From CAVOJY01 sp963696405 (GTDB lineage: Bacteria; Chloroflexota; Limnocylindria; Limnocylindrales; CSP1-4): a stretch of DNA of 64,000 nt. A program made the position numbers and the translations under genes. This document shows positions 35,900-45,076 of this stretch, piece by piece. The notes beneath the pieces were generated by a model, which was not told where the DNA came from, did not search any database, and was given only the letters and a program-made list of their open reading frames with translations. The stretch covers positions 806,001 to 870,000 of the forward strand of contig CAVOJY010000006.1 of the NCBI GenBank assembly GCA_963696405.1. The letters run 5' to 3'. Numbering within the stretch: position 1 is the stretch's first letter; every line of letters begins with the position of its first letter.

Positions 35900-37246
35900 T
35901 CAGCCCGTTCCGCCGTCGGCCGTCGGGCGCCAGCGCCCGACGAGGTATGACTTCGACAGCTCGAAGGCGCGAGCCTGCCGCTCGACCACCTGTTCCGCCT
36001 GCTCGACCGTGAGGCTGCGGACCTCGAGCACCAGGCTTCCGACGCGGCCGAAGTAGAGCGGCACGAGCGCGGCCACAATCCGCTCGAGCGGCAGCGCACC
36101 GACGTGTGCGGCCACGCAGACGTCGTACACGACCCGCGCCCACGTCTCGTCGGGGAAGCCGAAGCGGATCTCCTCGATCGGGGTGGGTGCGTCCGCCCGT
36201 CCGGCGGCGTCCACGACCGTCCCCGCCTCCTCGGCGAGCTCCGCGACGACCTCCGCGGTGTCCGAGGCGAGCATGACGGCCCACGCTTCGTCGTGGACCA
36301 GGGCGCCCCGCCGGAACTCGTCGAGGAGCCGCAGCACGTTGACGTCGAGCGGCGGGGGGTCGCCGACGCGCTCGAACCCGTAGGCAGGGACCTCGTGGGA
36401 GCCGCGGCCCCCGATCCACCGCTCGGCATTCTCATCGGTGAGGCGAAGAAGCGTCCCGAGCACCTGCCCGAACATCGGTCCCAGGTCGGCGCCGGGGTCT
36501 TTCGGGTCGTGGACCTTCGCCCCGAGGCGCGCCTGGCACACGGCGAACCCCCCGGTGATCGCGTGCGTGGTCATCCAGATGTCGATCCCGAAGCGGCTCA
36601 CGTCGGGCGTCCAGTCGTCGAGCTCGAGGTAGTGGCGCACGAGGTCGCCGCTCACCCCGAAGTCGCCCCCGATCGGCTGGCGGATGCGCAGCCCATAGAG
36701 CGCCCGGGTCAGGGGAAACGCCACGGTGTTCGTGATCGTGCTGTCGTTCTTGTGGCGGGTGTAGAGCGGCGAGACGTAGTCGAAGCCGCCCTTGAGAACG
36801 GGGCCCGCGAGCAGCTCGATCCACTCGGGGACGATCGAGCGCAGGTCGGAGTCGACGAGCACGAGCGCCTGCACGCCGAGCGAGTTGGCGATCTCGAAGA
36901 TCGTCCGCATGGCCGCGCCCTTGCCGCCGACGCCGTCCACCGGCGGGTAGGTGAGGCTGATGCGCTGGAGCCGGTTCCTGGGGCGGACGAGGAGGATCCG
37001 CTCGACGTAGTCGGGCGGCTCCGTCTCGACGACCACGCGCTGGGTGCCGTCGGGCGAGCCGGCGTCGGCGTTGACCACCACCGGCCGGAGGTCCGGGAAG
37101 TACTGCACGAGGCCGGCCTGCGCGGCGCGCACCACGTGGCCGATGGTCGCCGCGTTCCGGTAGCTGGGGATGCCGACCATGATGTCGGCCTTGCCCAGTC
37201 GCCCGACCGCGTCGCGGAGCGCCGGTGACAGCGGAGCGTGGGGCAT
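35900..37246 (-). CDS. glycosyltransferase family 2-like, possibly glucosyl/mannosylglycerate-type
   Basis: The protein has 448 residues. The GT-A fold starts MVGIPSYRNAATIGHVVRAA (about residues 19-38), with DxD-like motif LVDSDLRSIVPEW near 131, and a specific acceptor-side part (YVSPLYTRHKNDSTITN; QPIGGDFGVSGDL; DIWMTTHAITGGFAVCQ). The remainder is helical. The pattern resembles single-step glycosyltransferases acting on small acceptors rather than cell-wall GT2s, and neighbouring GpgS suggests a glycerate-type acceptor, but this is inference. First gene of the run GT2, gpgS, glycerate kinase and nth; divergent from the xylulokinase locus. Confidence 0.75.
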   Translation of the reverse strand: MPHAPLSPALRDAVGRLGKADIMVGIPSYRNAATIGHVVRAAQAGLVQYFPDLRPVVVNADAGSPDGTQRVVVETEPPDYVERILLVRPRNRLQRISLTYPPVDGVGGKGAAMRTIFEIANSLGVQALVLVDSDLRSIVPEWIELLAGPVLKGGFDYVSPLYTRHKNDSTITNTVAFPLTRALYGLRIRQPIGGDFGVSGDLVRHYLELDDWTPDVSRFGIDIWMTTHAITGGFAVCQARLGAKVHDPKDPGADLGPMFGQVLGTLLRLTDENAERWIGGRGSHEVPAYGFERVGDPPPLDVNVLRLLDEFRRGALVHDEAWAVMLASDTAEVVAELAEEAGTVVDAAGRADAPTPIEEIRFGFPDETWARVVYDVCVAAHVGALPLERIVAALVPLYFGRVGSLVLEVRSLTVEQAEQVVERQARAFELSKSYLVGRWRPTADGGTG

Positions 37247-37372
37247 CGGCCCCACTCTACCAGCGGACCGGGAGTGACGGCTGTGGGGCCCCACGTCGGC
37301 GCGCCGCTGCTGTCACCGGGGAGCGGCCAGCCGTCCGCTGTCTGGCATGTCTCGCCGAACCGGCTGTACCTG

Positions 37373-37378
37373 TATAGT
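37373..37378 (+). promoter_or_regulatory. candidate -10 element for the kinase/GntR operon
   Basis: TATAGT sits 22 bases before the GTG of the xylulokinase-like gene in the 154-base divergent gap. No matching -35 hexamer is evident. A TGTAT element overlaps it and recurs near the second promoter at 39743-39747, which might be a half-site for the GntR/HutC regulator encoded in the operon; this is speculative. Confidence 0.35.
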
Positions 37379-37400
37379 GACCGATGGAGGTGGTCAGCTG

Positions 37401-38926
37401 GTGCACGGCACGTCGTACGTGGGGATCGACATCGGCACGAGCGGCTGCAAGGCCGTCCTCCTGAGCGACGCGGGGGCAGTCCTTCACACCGCGTGGGAGG
37501 GTTACGCCGCGTACCGCGGTACCGACGGCGAGGTTTCCCAGGACGCCGGCGATTGGGACCGCGCGGCCGCCGCCACGCTGGCGGGCTGCGGGGCCGCCGC
37601 CAGGGAGGCGGGGTTGGACGTCGGCGGCATCTGCTGCACCGGGGTGGCCCACACGATGGTGCTCCTCGACGAGCGCGACGAGCCGCTGGATCGCGCCATC
37701 CTGCCGTTCGATCGCCGCAGTGCCGACGCCGCGGCCCGGATGCTCGAGCGGTTCGGCCCGGCGCTCTTCGACCGTGCGTTCGTGCAGCTCGGTCCCTCCT
37801 GGACCCTGCCCCAGCTCGCCTGGTTGCGCGGGCGTTCGCCCGAGATGTGGCCGCGGATCCGCAGGGCCTTCGTCACCAAGGACTACCTGACGTACCGGCT
37901 CACGGGGCGGGCGGCCACCGACCCGAGCGACGCGGCGGGGACCGCCATGTTCGACCAGCTGACGGGCGACTGGGCGGACGACCTCCTGCAGGAAGCGGGC
38001 CTCTCGAGAGATCGGGTCGCGCCGGTCCTGCCCGCGACCGCTGTCGCCGGCGGGCTGACGGCCGAATGGGCGGCGATCACAGGCATACCGGCCGGGACGC
38101 CGGTGGCGGTCGGGGCCACCGACACGGCGGCCGAACTGGTTTCGCTCGGCGCGACCGAGCCCGGCAGCGGGCTGGTGAAGATCGCCAGCACCGGGACGGT
38201 GGTGGCAGTCCTGGACAGACCGCATCCGAACCCGGCGGTCCTCACGTACCCGTGCGCGATCCCGGCCCGCTGGTACCAGATGACAGCCACCAACACCGCC
38301 GCCACGGCCTACGCGTGGCTGCGCGAGACCGTGTTCGCCGCAGCTCGCGGCGAGCCGGCGGCGACGTACGCGGAGATGGACGAATTCGCGTCGGTGGTGC
38401 CGCCGGGGTCCGAGGGGGTGCTCTTCCTTCCCTTCCTCGAGGGAGAGCGCAGCCCGTACTGGGATCCCGATCTGCGCGCGGCGTTCCTGGGCGTCTCGAG
38501 CGCGCACCAGCGATCGCACCTGGCCCGCGCGGTGCTCGAGGGCGTCGCCCTGTCCATCCGCGACTGCCGCGATCAGCTGTCCGGGTTGGGCATCAGCGTG
38601 GCGCGGCCGGTCTTCACCGGAGGTGGAGCCACCAGCCGGCTGTGGCGCACGATCCTCGCGTCCGTGCTCGACACACCCGGCAGCCTCGCGACCCCCAGGG
38701 GCCGGCCGTCGGCGCAGCCCAGATCGCGGCGGCCGCGGCGAGCGGCCAGGATCTCCGCGAACGGCTGGCGGCTGCCCGCCCGACGCTCGAGCCGGTCGAG
38801 CCTGAATCGACGTGGGTGCCGATCTACGATCGCGTGTACGCGACCTACCGCGAAGCGGCCCGCGGTCTCGCGGGCATCAGCCACCAGATGGTCCGCACGG
38901 CCCGGGAGGCGGCCAGCCGACCATGA
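37401..38926 (+). pseudogene. xylB: xylulokinase-like FGGY sugar kinase, one frameshift near the 3' end
   Basis: The first about 430 codons are a typical FGGY kinase: YVGIDIGTSGCKAVLL, TGVAHTMVLLDERDEPL, GTPVAVGATDTAAELVSLG, FLPFLEGERSPYWDPDLRAAFLG and FTGGGATSRLWRTILASVL. The expected C-terminus GPAVGAAQIAAAAASGQD through YREAARGLAGISHQ is intact in another frame; adding one base near 38693-38700 joins them to about 508 residues. Its stop overlaps the next start (ATGA). It would phosphorylate a ketopentose or related sugar, entering the pentose phosphate route that the adjacent split transketolase would use. GTG 37401 is used as start, with GGAGG ten bases upstream. Confidence 0.8.
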
Positions 38927-39679
38927 CGGTGACAGTCGAATTCGCCGATCCCCCTGTACCTGCAGATCGAGGAGGAGCTCCGCGGTCTCGTCGAATCGGG
39001 CGAGCTGGGGCCCATGGCGCGGGTCCCCTCGGAGAGCGAGCTGTCCGAGCGTTTCGGCGTCAGTCGCATGACCGCGCGCAAGGCGCTCGACCGTCTTGTC
39101 GCCGACGGGATCCTCTTCCGCCAGCCGGGCAAGGGCACGTTCGTGGCCCAGCCGAAGATCGCCCACGGCCCGTCGCAGCTCCTGAGCTTCTCCGCCGCCA
39201 TGACCGCCCAGGGCGTCCGGCAGAGCACGCGCGTCCTCGACGCCGGTATGGTCCCGGCGCCGGGCACGGTCGCCCGCGACCTGCGGATCACCCCGGGCTC
39301 CCCGATCGTGCTCGTGCGCCGCCTCCGCCTCATCGACGAGGAGCCGGCGGCCATCCACCGCTCGTACGTTCCGGCCCGGTTCGCGGCCATCCTGCAGGGC
39401 GATCTCAGCGGGTCCCTCACCCAGCTCATGGTCAAGGCGGGAGCGCGGGTGACCTACACGAACGACACGATCGAGGCCGTGCTGGCTTCGCCCGAGGATG
39501 CCCGCCTGCTCGCCGTCCGAACCGGCTCCCCCCTCGTCTTCATCAGCGGCGTGGCGTTCTCGCTCGAGATGGAACCGCTTCGATCCACGCAGGCCCTCTA
39601 CCGGGGCGACCGGTTCCGCTTCCGGGTGGACACCACGGGCATGCCCGACCTGCGCATGGAACGCAAGGCCGAGGAGTAA
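38923..39679 (+). pseudogene. GntR/HutC-family transcriptional regulator, one frameshift at the N-terminus
   Basis: The ATG at 38923 begins MTVTVEFADP, then the GntR-domain start LYLQIEEELRGLVESGELG is read one frame away; removing one C from the run of five at 38951-38955 gives a continuous protein of about 251 residues. The wHTH continues with RVPSESELSERFGVSRMTARKALDRLV and KGTFVAQPK, then a UTRA ligand-binding domain (GMVPAPGTVARDLRITPGSPI, IHRSYVPARFA, YRGDRFRFRVDTTGMPD). HutC-type GntR proteins sense sugars or their phosphates. Located inside the operon, it probably regulates it. Confidence 0.82.
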
Positions 39680-39707
39680 GTGAGCTCGGCCCGCTGGGAT
39701 GGGTACA

Positions 39708-39736
39708 TTGACACAGCCTTTCGTCGTCCTTACCCT
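39708..39736 (+). promoter_or_regulatory. candidate promoter for the split-transketolase genes
   Basis: A consensus -35 TTGACA (39708-39713), 17-base spacer, and a fair -10 TACCCT (39731-39736) lie in the only sizeable gap (138 bases) of the locus, about 80 bases before the GTG of the transketolase C-terminal subunit. This would give a second, internal transcript. Confidence 0.5.
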
Positions 39737-39816
39737 GTCCGGTGTATTGGGCGACCGGTCGCCCTGGCACCCGCGCCGGTGGCGGTTCCTCGACGCAACT
39801 TGGGGGAGGAGGCACG

Positions 39817-40830
39817 GTGTCTGACCGACCGACCGTGAAGCACTACGACGCCTTCATGGACGTGGGGGGCGAGGACCCCCGTGTTCCGTTCATGAACGAG
39901 CTGATCCGGCTCGGCGAGACGGACGACCGCATCGTCATGGTGGACGCCGATGTCTCGCGTCGAACGCTCACTCGCAACTACCGCGACCGTTTCCCGGACC
40001 GCTTCTGGGACTTCGGGGTGGCCGAGCAGAACATGATGGGCGTGACGGCCGGCCTTGCCGCAGCGGGGCGCATCCCCTTTGCCTTCGCCTTCTCGATTTT
40101 CACCTCGACGCGGGCGGTGGAACAGCTGCGCACGTCCATCTGCTACCCGCGCCTGAACGCCAAGATCATCGGCGGCTACGCCGGCCTCAGCAACGGCAAG
40201 GACGGCGCCACCCACCAGTCGATCGAAGACATCGGGATCACCCGCAGCATCCCCAACCTGGTGGTCCTGTCCCCCTCCGATCCGGTCATCGCGACGAAGA
40301 TGGCGCGCGCTGCGTACGAGTACGAAGGCCCCGTCTACATCCGCATGGAGTACGAGAACACGCCCGCGATCCACGACCCCGGCCTTGCCTTCGAGATCGG
40401 GAGGGGCTACCGGGTGCGCGAGGGGCGGGACGTCACCATCGCCACGTACGGCATCGCCCTGGCCCGGGCGGTGGACGCGGCCGGCGCGCTTGCCGCGGAG
40501 GGCATCGACGCCGAGGTCATCGACATGCCGACCCTCAAGCCGCTCGATGCCGCCCTTCTCGAAGCCTCCGTGCGCAAGACCGGCGCCCTCGTCACCCTCG
40601 AGGACCACAACGTCATCGGCGGCCTCGCCTCCGCGGCCTGTGATGCCCTCGTTCGGGCCGGCCTCGCCCCGGCGTTCCGGGCCCTCGGCATCCAGGATGT
40701 GTTCACGGAGTCGGGCAAGAACGACGAGCTGCGGGCGAAGTTCGGCATCGACGCCCGGGCGGTCGTCCGCGCGGCGCGGGAACTGGTGGCCGCTCGCCGG
40801 ACGGAGACGGAAGGAGAGTCCCAGCGATGA
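39817..40830 (+). CDS. transketolase C-terminal subunit (split type)
   Basis: The protein has 337 residues; GTG preceded by GGGGGAGGAGG. It has the pyrimidine-binding part of thiamine diphosphate enzymes (DRFWDFGVAEQNMMGVTAGLAA with the glutamate that activates the cofactor) and the C-terminal transketolase domain (ATYGIALARAVDAAGALAAEG, GALVTLEDHNVIGGLASAAC). It must pair with the N-terminal TPP-binding subunit encoded directly after it, overlapping by ATGA. The order C-then-N is unusual. Together they would transfer two-carbon units between sugar phosphates. Confidence 0.87.
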   Translation: MSDRPTVKHYDAFMDVGGEDPRVPFMNELIRLGETDDRIVMVDADVSRRTLTRNYRDRFPDRFWDFGVAEQNMMGVTAGLAAAGRIPFAFAFSIFTSTRAVEQLRTSICYPRLNAKIIGGYAGLSNGKDGATHQSIEDIGITRSIPNLVVLSPSDPVIATKMARAAYEYEGPVYIRMEYENTPAIHDPGLAFEIGRGYRVREGRDVTIATYGIALARAVDAAGALAAEGIDAEVIDMPTLKPLDAALLEASVRKTGALVTLEDHNVIGGLASAACDALVRAGLAPAFRALGIQDVFTESGKNDELRAKFGIDARAVVRAARELVAARRTETEGESQR

Positions 40831-41729
40831 TCGGGCAGGACTCGGAGGCGCTCCAGCCCGGGGGCGCGGCCGCCGATCGCGCGGCCCTGGTCGGGCTCCT
40901 CTCCAGGAAGGCCTATGAGCTGCGCCGCGACGTGGTGGACATGGTCTACAACGCCGGGAGCGGACACCTCGGCGGCTCCTTCTCGTCGGCCGAGATCGTG
41001 GCCATGCTCTACTGGCACGTCATGAGGATCGACCCGGCCCGTCCGACCTGGGAGGAGCGCGACCGTCTCGTCCTCTCCAAGGGCCACTGCGCGCCGATCG
41101 TCTACGCCGCTCTCGCCCGCCGTGGCTACTTCGACCCCGAAATCCTCAAGACCTTCCGCAGGATCGGCAGCATCCTGCAGGGCCACCCCGACTTCCGCAA
41201 GACCCCCGGCCTGGACATGACCTCGGGGTCGCTGGGCCACGGGCTCTCGGTCGGCCTCGGCATGGCCCTCGCCAGCCGCCAGTCGCGGGTCCCCTTCAAC
41301 GTGTACGTCCTCATGTCCGACGGCGAAATGCAGGAGGGCATGGTCTGGGAGGCGGCCATGGCCGCGGCCCACTACGGGGTCGGGAACCTCACCGTCTTCG
41401 TGGACAAGAACCGCCTCCAGGTGGACGGCTTCGTGGCCGACATCGTGGGCATCGACCCGCTGCCCGACAAGTGGCGGGCCTTCGGCTGGGAGGTGTTCCG
41501 CACCGACGGACACGACGTCGCGGCTCTTCTCGACGTGATCGACGCTCGCTGGGCCGCCCACGGGCCCGGCAGACCCGCCGTCATCATCTGCGATACGGTA
41601 AAGGGCAAGGGAGTGTCGTGGATGGAGAACGTCACCGAGTGGCATGGCGGCTCGCTGAACGACGAGCTCCGGGCGCTCGCGCTCGAGGAGCTGGACCAGG
41701 CCATCAATCAGCTGGAGACCCGACGATGA
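40827..41729 (+). CDS. transketolase N-terminal subunit (split type)
   Basis: The protein has 300 residues. The TPP-binding GDG motif is SDGEMQEGMVWEAAMAAAHYG, with the downstream VDKNRLQVDG, and the N-terminal GHLGGSFSSAEIVAMLYW and LSKGHCAPIVYAAL signatures. It lacks the pyrimidine domain, supplied by the upstream gene. Split transketolases often serve dedicated catabolic routes (sulfosugar, threitol and apulose-type pathways). Stop overlaps the next ATG. Confidence 0.87.
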   Translation: MIGQDSEALQPGGAAADRAALVGLLSRKAYELRRDVVDMVYNAGSGHLGGSFSSAEIVAMLYWHVMRIDPARPTWEERDRLVLSKGHCAPIVYAALARRGYFDPEILKTFRRIGSILQGHPDFRKTPGLDMTSGSLGHGLSVGLGMALASRQSRVPFNVYVLMSDGEMQEGMVWEAAMAAAHYGVGNLTVFVDKNRLQVDGFVADIVGIDPLPDKWRAFGWEVFRTDGHDVAALLDVIDARWAAHGPGRPAVIICDTVKGKGVSWMENVTEWHGGSLNDELRALALEELDQAINQLETRR

Positions 41730-42107
41730 CTATCCGCATTGCCTCGCTTGACACGATTCCCCGCGCTGGACCTTCCGGGCCGCAAGCTCCAGTGGCTGGT
41801 GACGCCGGAAACCATCGGCGCCCGGAACGTCTCGATGGCCGTCATGGACTGCCCTCCCGGGGCGGTCGTCCGGCCGCTGCACAGCCATCGCGATATCGAG
41901 GAGTTCATCTTCATCCTCGAGGGCGAGGGCGAGGCCTTGGTGGACGGCGAGGTGGCCCCCTTCAAGGCCGGCGACGCCGTCATGTTCCCGGCCAATTCCC
42001 GCCACATGGTGCGCAACACCGGTTCAACCCGGATGCGGACGTGCTCGGTGTTCTCGCCCCCGACCAGCCCCGAGTCGTACACCCTGCACGAGGGCGAGGG
42101 GTGGTAG
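41726..42107 (+). pseudogene. cupin-domain protein, one frameshift
   Basis: The ATG overlaps the previous stop and reads MTIRIASLDTIP, after which ALDLPGRKLQWLVTPE is found one frame away; removing one C from CCCC at 41759-41762 joins them to about 126 residues. The cupin barrel is clear: LHSHRDIEEFIFILEGEGEA supplies His-His-Glu metal ligands and MFPANSRHMVRNTG the last His. It may be a sugar isomerase or lyase, or a small sensor, as in other sugar catabolic operons. The downstream body (from 41739, TTG) is open, so a shorter protein could still be made. Confidence 0.75.
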
Positions 42108-42148
42108 CGGGGCCGCCGCGAGATCCCATGCAGCCAGGAGGTCCCACG

Positions 42149-42967
42149 ATGCCCGCGATACCCTCGTACCCGGATCTCCTCCGCCTGGACGGTCGGGTCG
42201 CCCTCGTCACCGGGTCCGGCGGGGGCATCGGCCGGACGCTGGCCGTCGCCTTCATGCAGGCCGGTGCACAGATCGCCCTTCACGACCGAAGCGAAGACCA
42301 GCTGGGCACCGCACGGGCGCTGCTCGACGAGGTCGGCGGGCGCTACCGGACGTTCGTCGCCGACTTGGCCAGCGTCGAGGAGTGCCGCGGGCTGATCCGG
42401 GAGGTCCACGAGGCGTTCGGCCGGCTCGACATCCTGGTGAACTGCGCCGGGATTCCCTACCGCGGATCTATCCTCGAGGCCACGCCCGAAGGCTTCGACC
42501 GCATCGTGGCCGTGGACCAGCGAGCGCCCTTCTTCCTGTCCCAGGCGGCGCACCCGATCATGAAGGCGCATGGCGGGGGCAAGATCCTCCACATCGGCTC
42601 GCTCAACATCTTCTACGGCCTTGCCGGCGTCTCGGTATACGGTGCGGCCAAGGGCGCGGTCGGGCAGATGGCGAAGACGATGGCCGCGGAATGGGCGCCC
42701 GACAACATCCAGGTGAACTGCCTCGCGCCGGGCATCATGATCACGCCGATCAACGAGGAAGCCATCTGGGGCAACCCGCGGAAGCGGGCGTGGATCATGG
42801 ACCGCACGCCGGCCGGCCGGCCGGGTGTTCCCGACGACCTCGTGGGGGCGGCGATTCTGCTCGTCTCGCCGGCGAGCGATTTCATCACCGGGCAGACGAT
42901 CCTGGTGGATGGCGGCTTCATGGCCGGCGGCTCCTGGGACTACCAGGGGCCGCTGAAGGACGGGTAG
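42149..42967 (+). CDS. short-chain dehydrogenase/reductase (glucose/gluconate 5-dehydrogenase-like)
   Basis: The protein has 272 residues; AGGAGGT precedes the ATG. Rossmann motif TGSGGGIGRTLAVAFMQAG, the NCAG motif, catalytic Ser (HIGSLN), and YGAAKG with Tyr and Lys are present. The C-terminus GQTILVDGGFMAGGSWDYQGP is long and glycine-rich. Placed between a cupin and E1 alpha, it likely oxidises or reduces a sugar or ketose intermediate with NAD(P). Confidence 0.85.
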   Translation: MPAIPSYPDLLRLDGRVALVTGSGGGIGRTLAVAFMQAGAQIALHDRSEDQLGTARALLDEVGGRYRTFVADLASVEECRGLIREVHEAFGRLDILVNCAGIPYRGSILEATPEGFDRIVAVDQRAPFFLSQAAHPIMKAHGGGKILHIGSLNIFYGLAGVSVYGAAKGAVGQMAKTMAAEWAPDNIQVNCLAPGIMITPINEEAIWGNPRKRAWIMDRTPAGRPGVPDDLVGAAILLVSPASDFITGQTILVDGGFMAGGSWDYQGPLKDG

Positions 42968-42970
42968 CCC

Positions 42971-43989
42971 ATGCCGCTGACGGCGGAGCAGCTGCTCCGT
43001 GGCTACGAGACGATGCTCCTCATCCGGGGCTTCGAGGAGTCGATCAGGAAGCTCCACGGGCGAGGCAAGCTTCCCGGCTTCATGCACGTGTCGGTGGGGC
43101 AGGAGGCGGTCCCCACCGGCGTGAGCCTCATGCTCCGCGAGGACGACGTCATCACCGCTCCCCATCGCAACCACGGCGACGTCATCGCCAAGGGGGTGCC
43201 GGTCGAGGGGATGTTCGCCGAGGTGTACGGCCACGTCGGGGGCACCTGCCGGGCGAAGGGCGGCTCGCTGCACATCGCGAGCGTGGCCCACGGCGTCCTG
43301 GGTGCGAACGGCATCGTCGGGGCCGGTCTGCCCATCGCGGTCGGCGCGGCGCTCGCCCTGAAGCGGCAGGGAGGCGACCGGGTGATGGTCGCGTACGCGG
43401 GGGACGGGGCCATCGCCACCGGCGCGTCCCACGAGGCGCTGAACATGGCTTCGCTCTGGAAGGTGCCGCTCGTGTTCGTTCGCGAGGACAACCAGTACGC
43501 GGAGTCCACGCCCCGCGACGCGTACCAGTCGATGCCCGATGTCGTGCGCTACGTCGAGGGCTACGGGATCCCGGCGGAGGCCGTTGACGGCAACGACCTG
43601 GAGGCGGTGGCCGACGCTGCCGCGCGGGCGGTCGCCCGGGCGCGCCAGGGTGGCGGGCCCGGGCTTCCTGCAGTGCGCGACGTACCGCTGGTACGGCCAC
43701 AACATCGGCGACACCGGTGCCTACCGGCCGAAGGAGGAGGTGGCGGCCTGGCGGGCGCGCGACCCCATCGAGCGCGTTCGGCAGCACCTGCGTCGAGTCG
43801 GGTGGTGCGACGGCCGCCGAGCTCGATGCCGTGGACGCGGCGGTGAACGAGCGGATTGGGAAAGCCATCGCCTGGGCGGAGGCGCAGCCCGAGCCACCCC
43901 CGGAGTGGGCGCGGGAAGACGTCTTCAGCGATCCGCAGTTCGCCTGGCTCGCAGGGTGGTCGGCCGGGACCGGGGAGAGTGCCCGATGA
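42971..43989 (+). pseudogene. thiamine-diphosphate dehydrogenase E1 alpha subunit, two frameshifts
   Basis: The first about 230 codons are a clear E1 alpha of the pyruvate/acetoin dehydrogenase type: HVSVGQEAVPTGVSLML, GGSLHIASVAHGVLGANGIV, and TPP motif YAGDGAIATGASHEALNMA. After ARARQGGGPG the sequence GFLQCATYRWYGHNIGDTG is one frame away (an extra C in GGCCCGG at about 43657-43663), and after RRVG the end TAAELDAVDAAVNERIGKA lies in the third frame (an extra G in GGGTGG near 43800). Both are single-base surpluses. Repaired length is about 339 residues, normal for the family. It would pair with the E1 beta that overlaps it. Confidence 0.82.
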
Positions 43990-44968
43990 CCCGCCTGCGC
44001 TACCGCGAGGCCCTGAACCAGGCGCTCCGCGAGGAGATGGAGCGCGACCCGGCGGTCCTTCTCGTTGGGGAGGACCTTCGCGAGCCGTGGGGCGGAACGT
44101 TCAAGGTGACGGAGGGGCTCTCGACCGAGTTCGGCGACGACCGGGTCCTCAACACGCCGATCTCCGAGAACGGGATCGTCGGCGTTGCGCTGGGCGCCGC
44201 CCTGATGGGCCTTCGTCCCGTGGCCGAGCTCATGTTCCTCGACTTCGCCTTCCTGGCCATGGACCAGATCGCCAACCAGGTCGCGAAGATCCGCTACATG
44301 ACCGGCGGCCAGGTGAAGGTGCCGCTCGTCATCCGGATGCCGGGGGGCGGGTACAAGAACGCCGCAGCGCAGCACAGCCAGAGCCTCGAATCCCTCTTCG
44401 CCCACATCCCCGGCCTGCTGGTGGCGATGCCCGCCTCCCCGGCCGACGCGAAGGGACTGCTGAAGACGGCCATCCGCCTCGACGACCCGGTGATCTTCAT
44501 CGAGCACAAGAGCATGTACCTGGACACCGGGGACGTGCCTGACGGCGAGCACCTCGTGCCCTTCGGGCAGCCGACGTCAAGCGCCGTGGCTCGGACGTGA
44601 CCGTCGTGGCGTGGTCCCGGATGGTGCCGTTCTCGCTCAGGGCAGCCGAGCAGCTCGCCGCCGACGGCATCGATGTCGAGGTCGTCGACCTGCGCACGCT
44701 CGTCCCCCTCGATGAAGCGGCCGTGCTCGCTTCGGTGGCCAGGACCGGGCGCCTCGTCGTCGTCCAGGAGGCGCCGCGACGGGCTGGCTTCGGGTCCGAG
44801 GTCGCTGCCCTGGTCGCGGAGCAGATCCCGGACGAGCTGCGGGCGCCGATCCGGCGAGTCGGCGCGCTCAACACTCCGCTGCCGATGGCGCCAGCGCTCG
44901 AGCGCGAGGTCCTGCCCCAGGTCGACTGGATCGTCCGGGCTGTTCGCGAGAGCGTTGGAGCGGCGTGA
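43986..44968 (+). pseudogene. thiamine-diphosphate dehydrogenase E1 beta subunit, one frameshift
   Basis: The ATG overlaps the E1 alpha stop. The part to 44600 is a standard E1 beta: REALNQALREEMERDPAVLL, GEDLREPWGGTFKVTEGL, FGDDRVLNTPISENGIVGVA, and PGGGYKNAAAQHSQSLESLF. After HLVPFG the expected linker DVKRRGSDVTVVAWSRM is one frame away; adding one base near 44570-44575 restores a protein of about 327 residues with the C-terminal transketolase-like domain (VEVVDLRTLVPLDEAAVLAS). Acetoin, pyruvate and 2-oxo acid complexes all fit. No E2 or E3 gene lies near; the complete E2 at 13 kb might serve it. Confidence 0.82.
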
Positions 44969-45033
44969 TGCATTGGCGGGCTGAGGTGGCCGGCGCAAGC
45001 TACGACATCAATGGCGGCTGGTTCATGACGTGA
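44968..45033 (+). pseudogene. remnant of an SDR gene (C-terminal fragment)
   Basis: A 21-residue frame starts with ATG overlapping the E1 beta stop (TGATG) and ends VAGASYDINGGWFMT. The stretch ASYDINGGWFMT is the normal C-terminus of many short-chain dehydrogenases (ITG..YDVNGGW). No preceding SDR body exists, so this looks like what remains of a gene deleted from between E1 beta and the SDR at 45.1 kb. It could also be a coincidental short frame, but the motif match is good. Confidence 0.5.
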
Positions 45034-45076
45034 GCGGCGGCTCGCCGGCGCTCGGGTTCCCCCTGGAGGCAGCACG

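Noticed and set aside
32952..36056. A 1034-codon plus-strand open frame
   Set aside because: It lies antisense to glycerate kinase and gpgS, which have recognisable motifs; its translation has no family features and reflects the GC-rich codon pattern.
41708..43714. Long minus-strand frame in the catabolic locus
   Set aside because: It is antisense to the cupin, SDR and E1 alpha genes, which carry clear active-site motifs.
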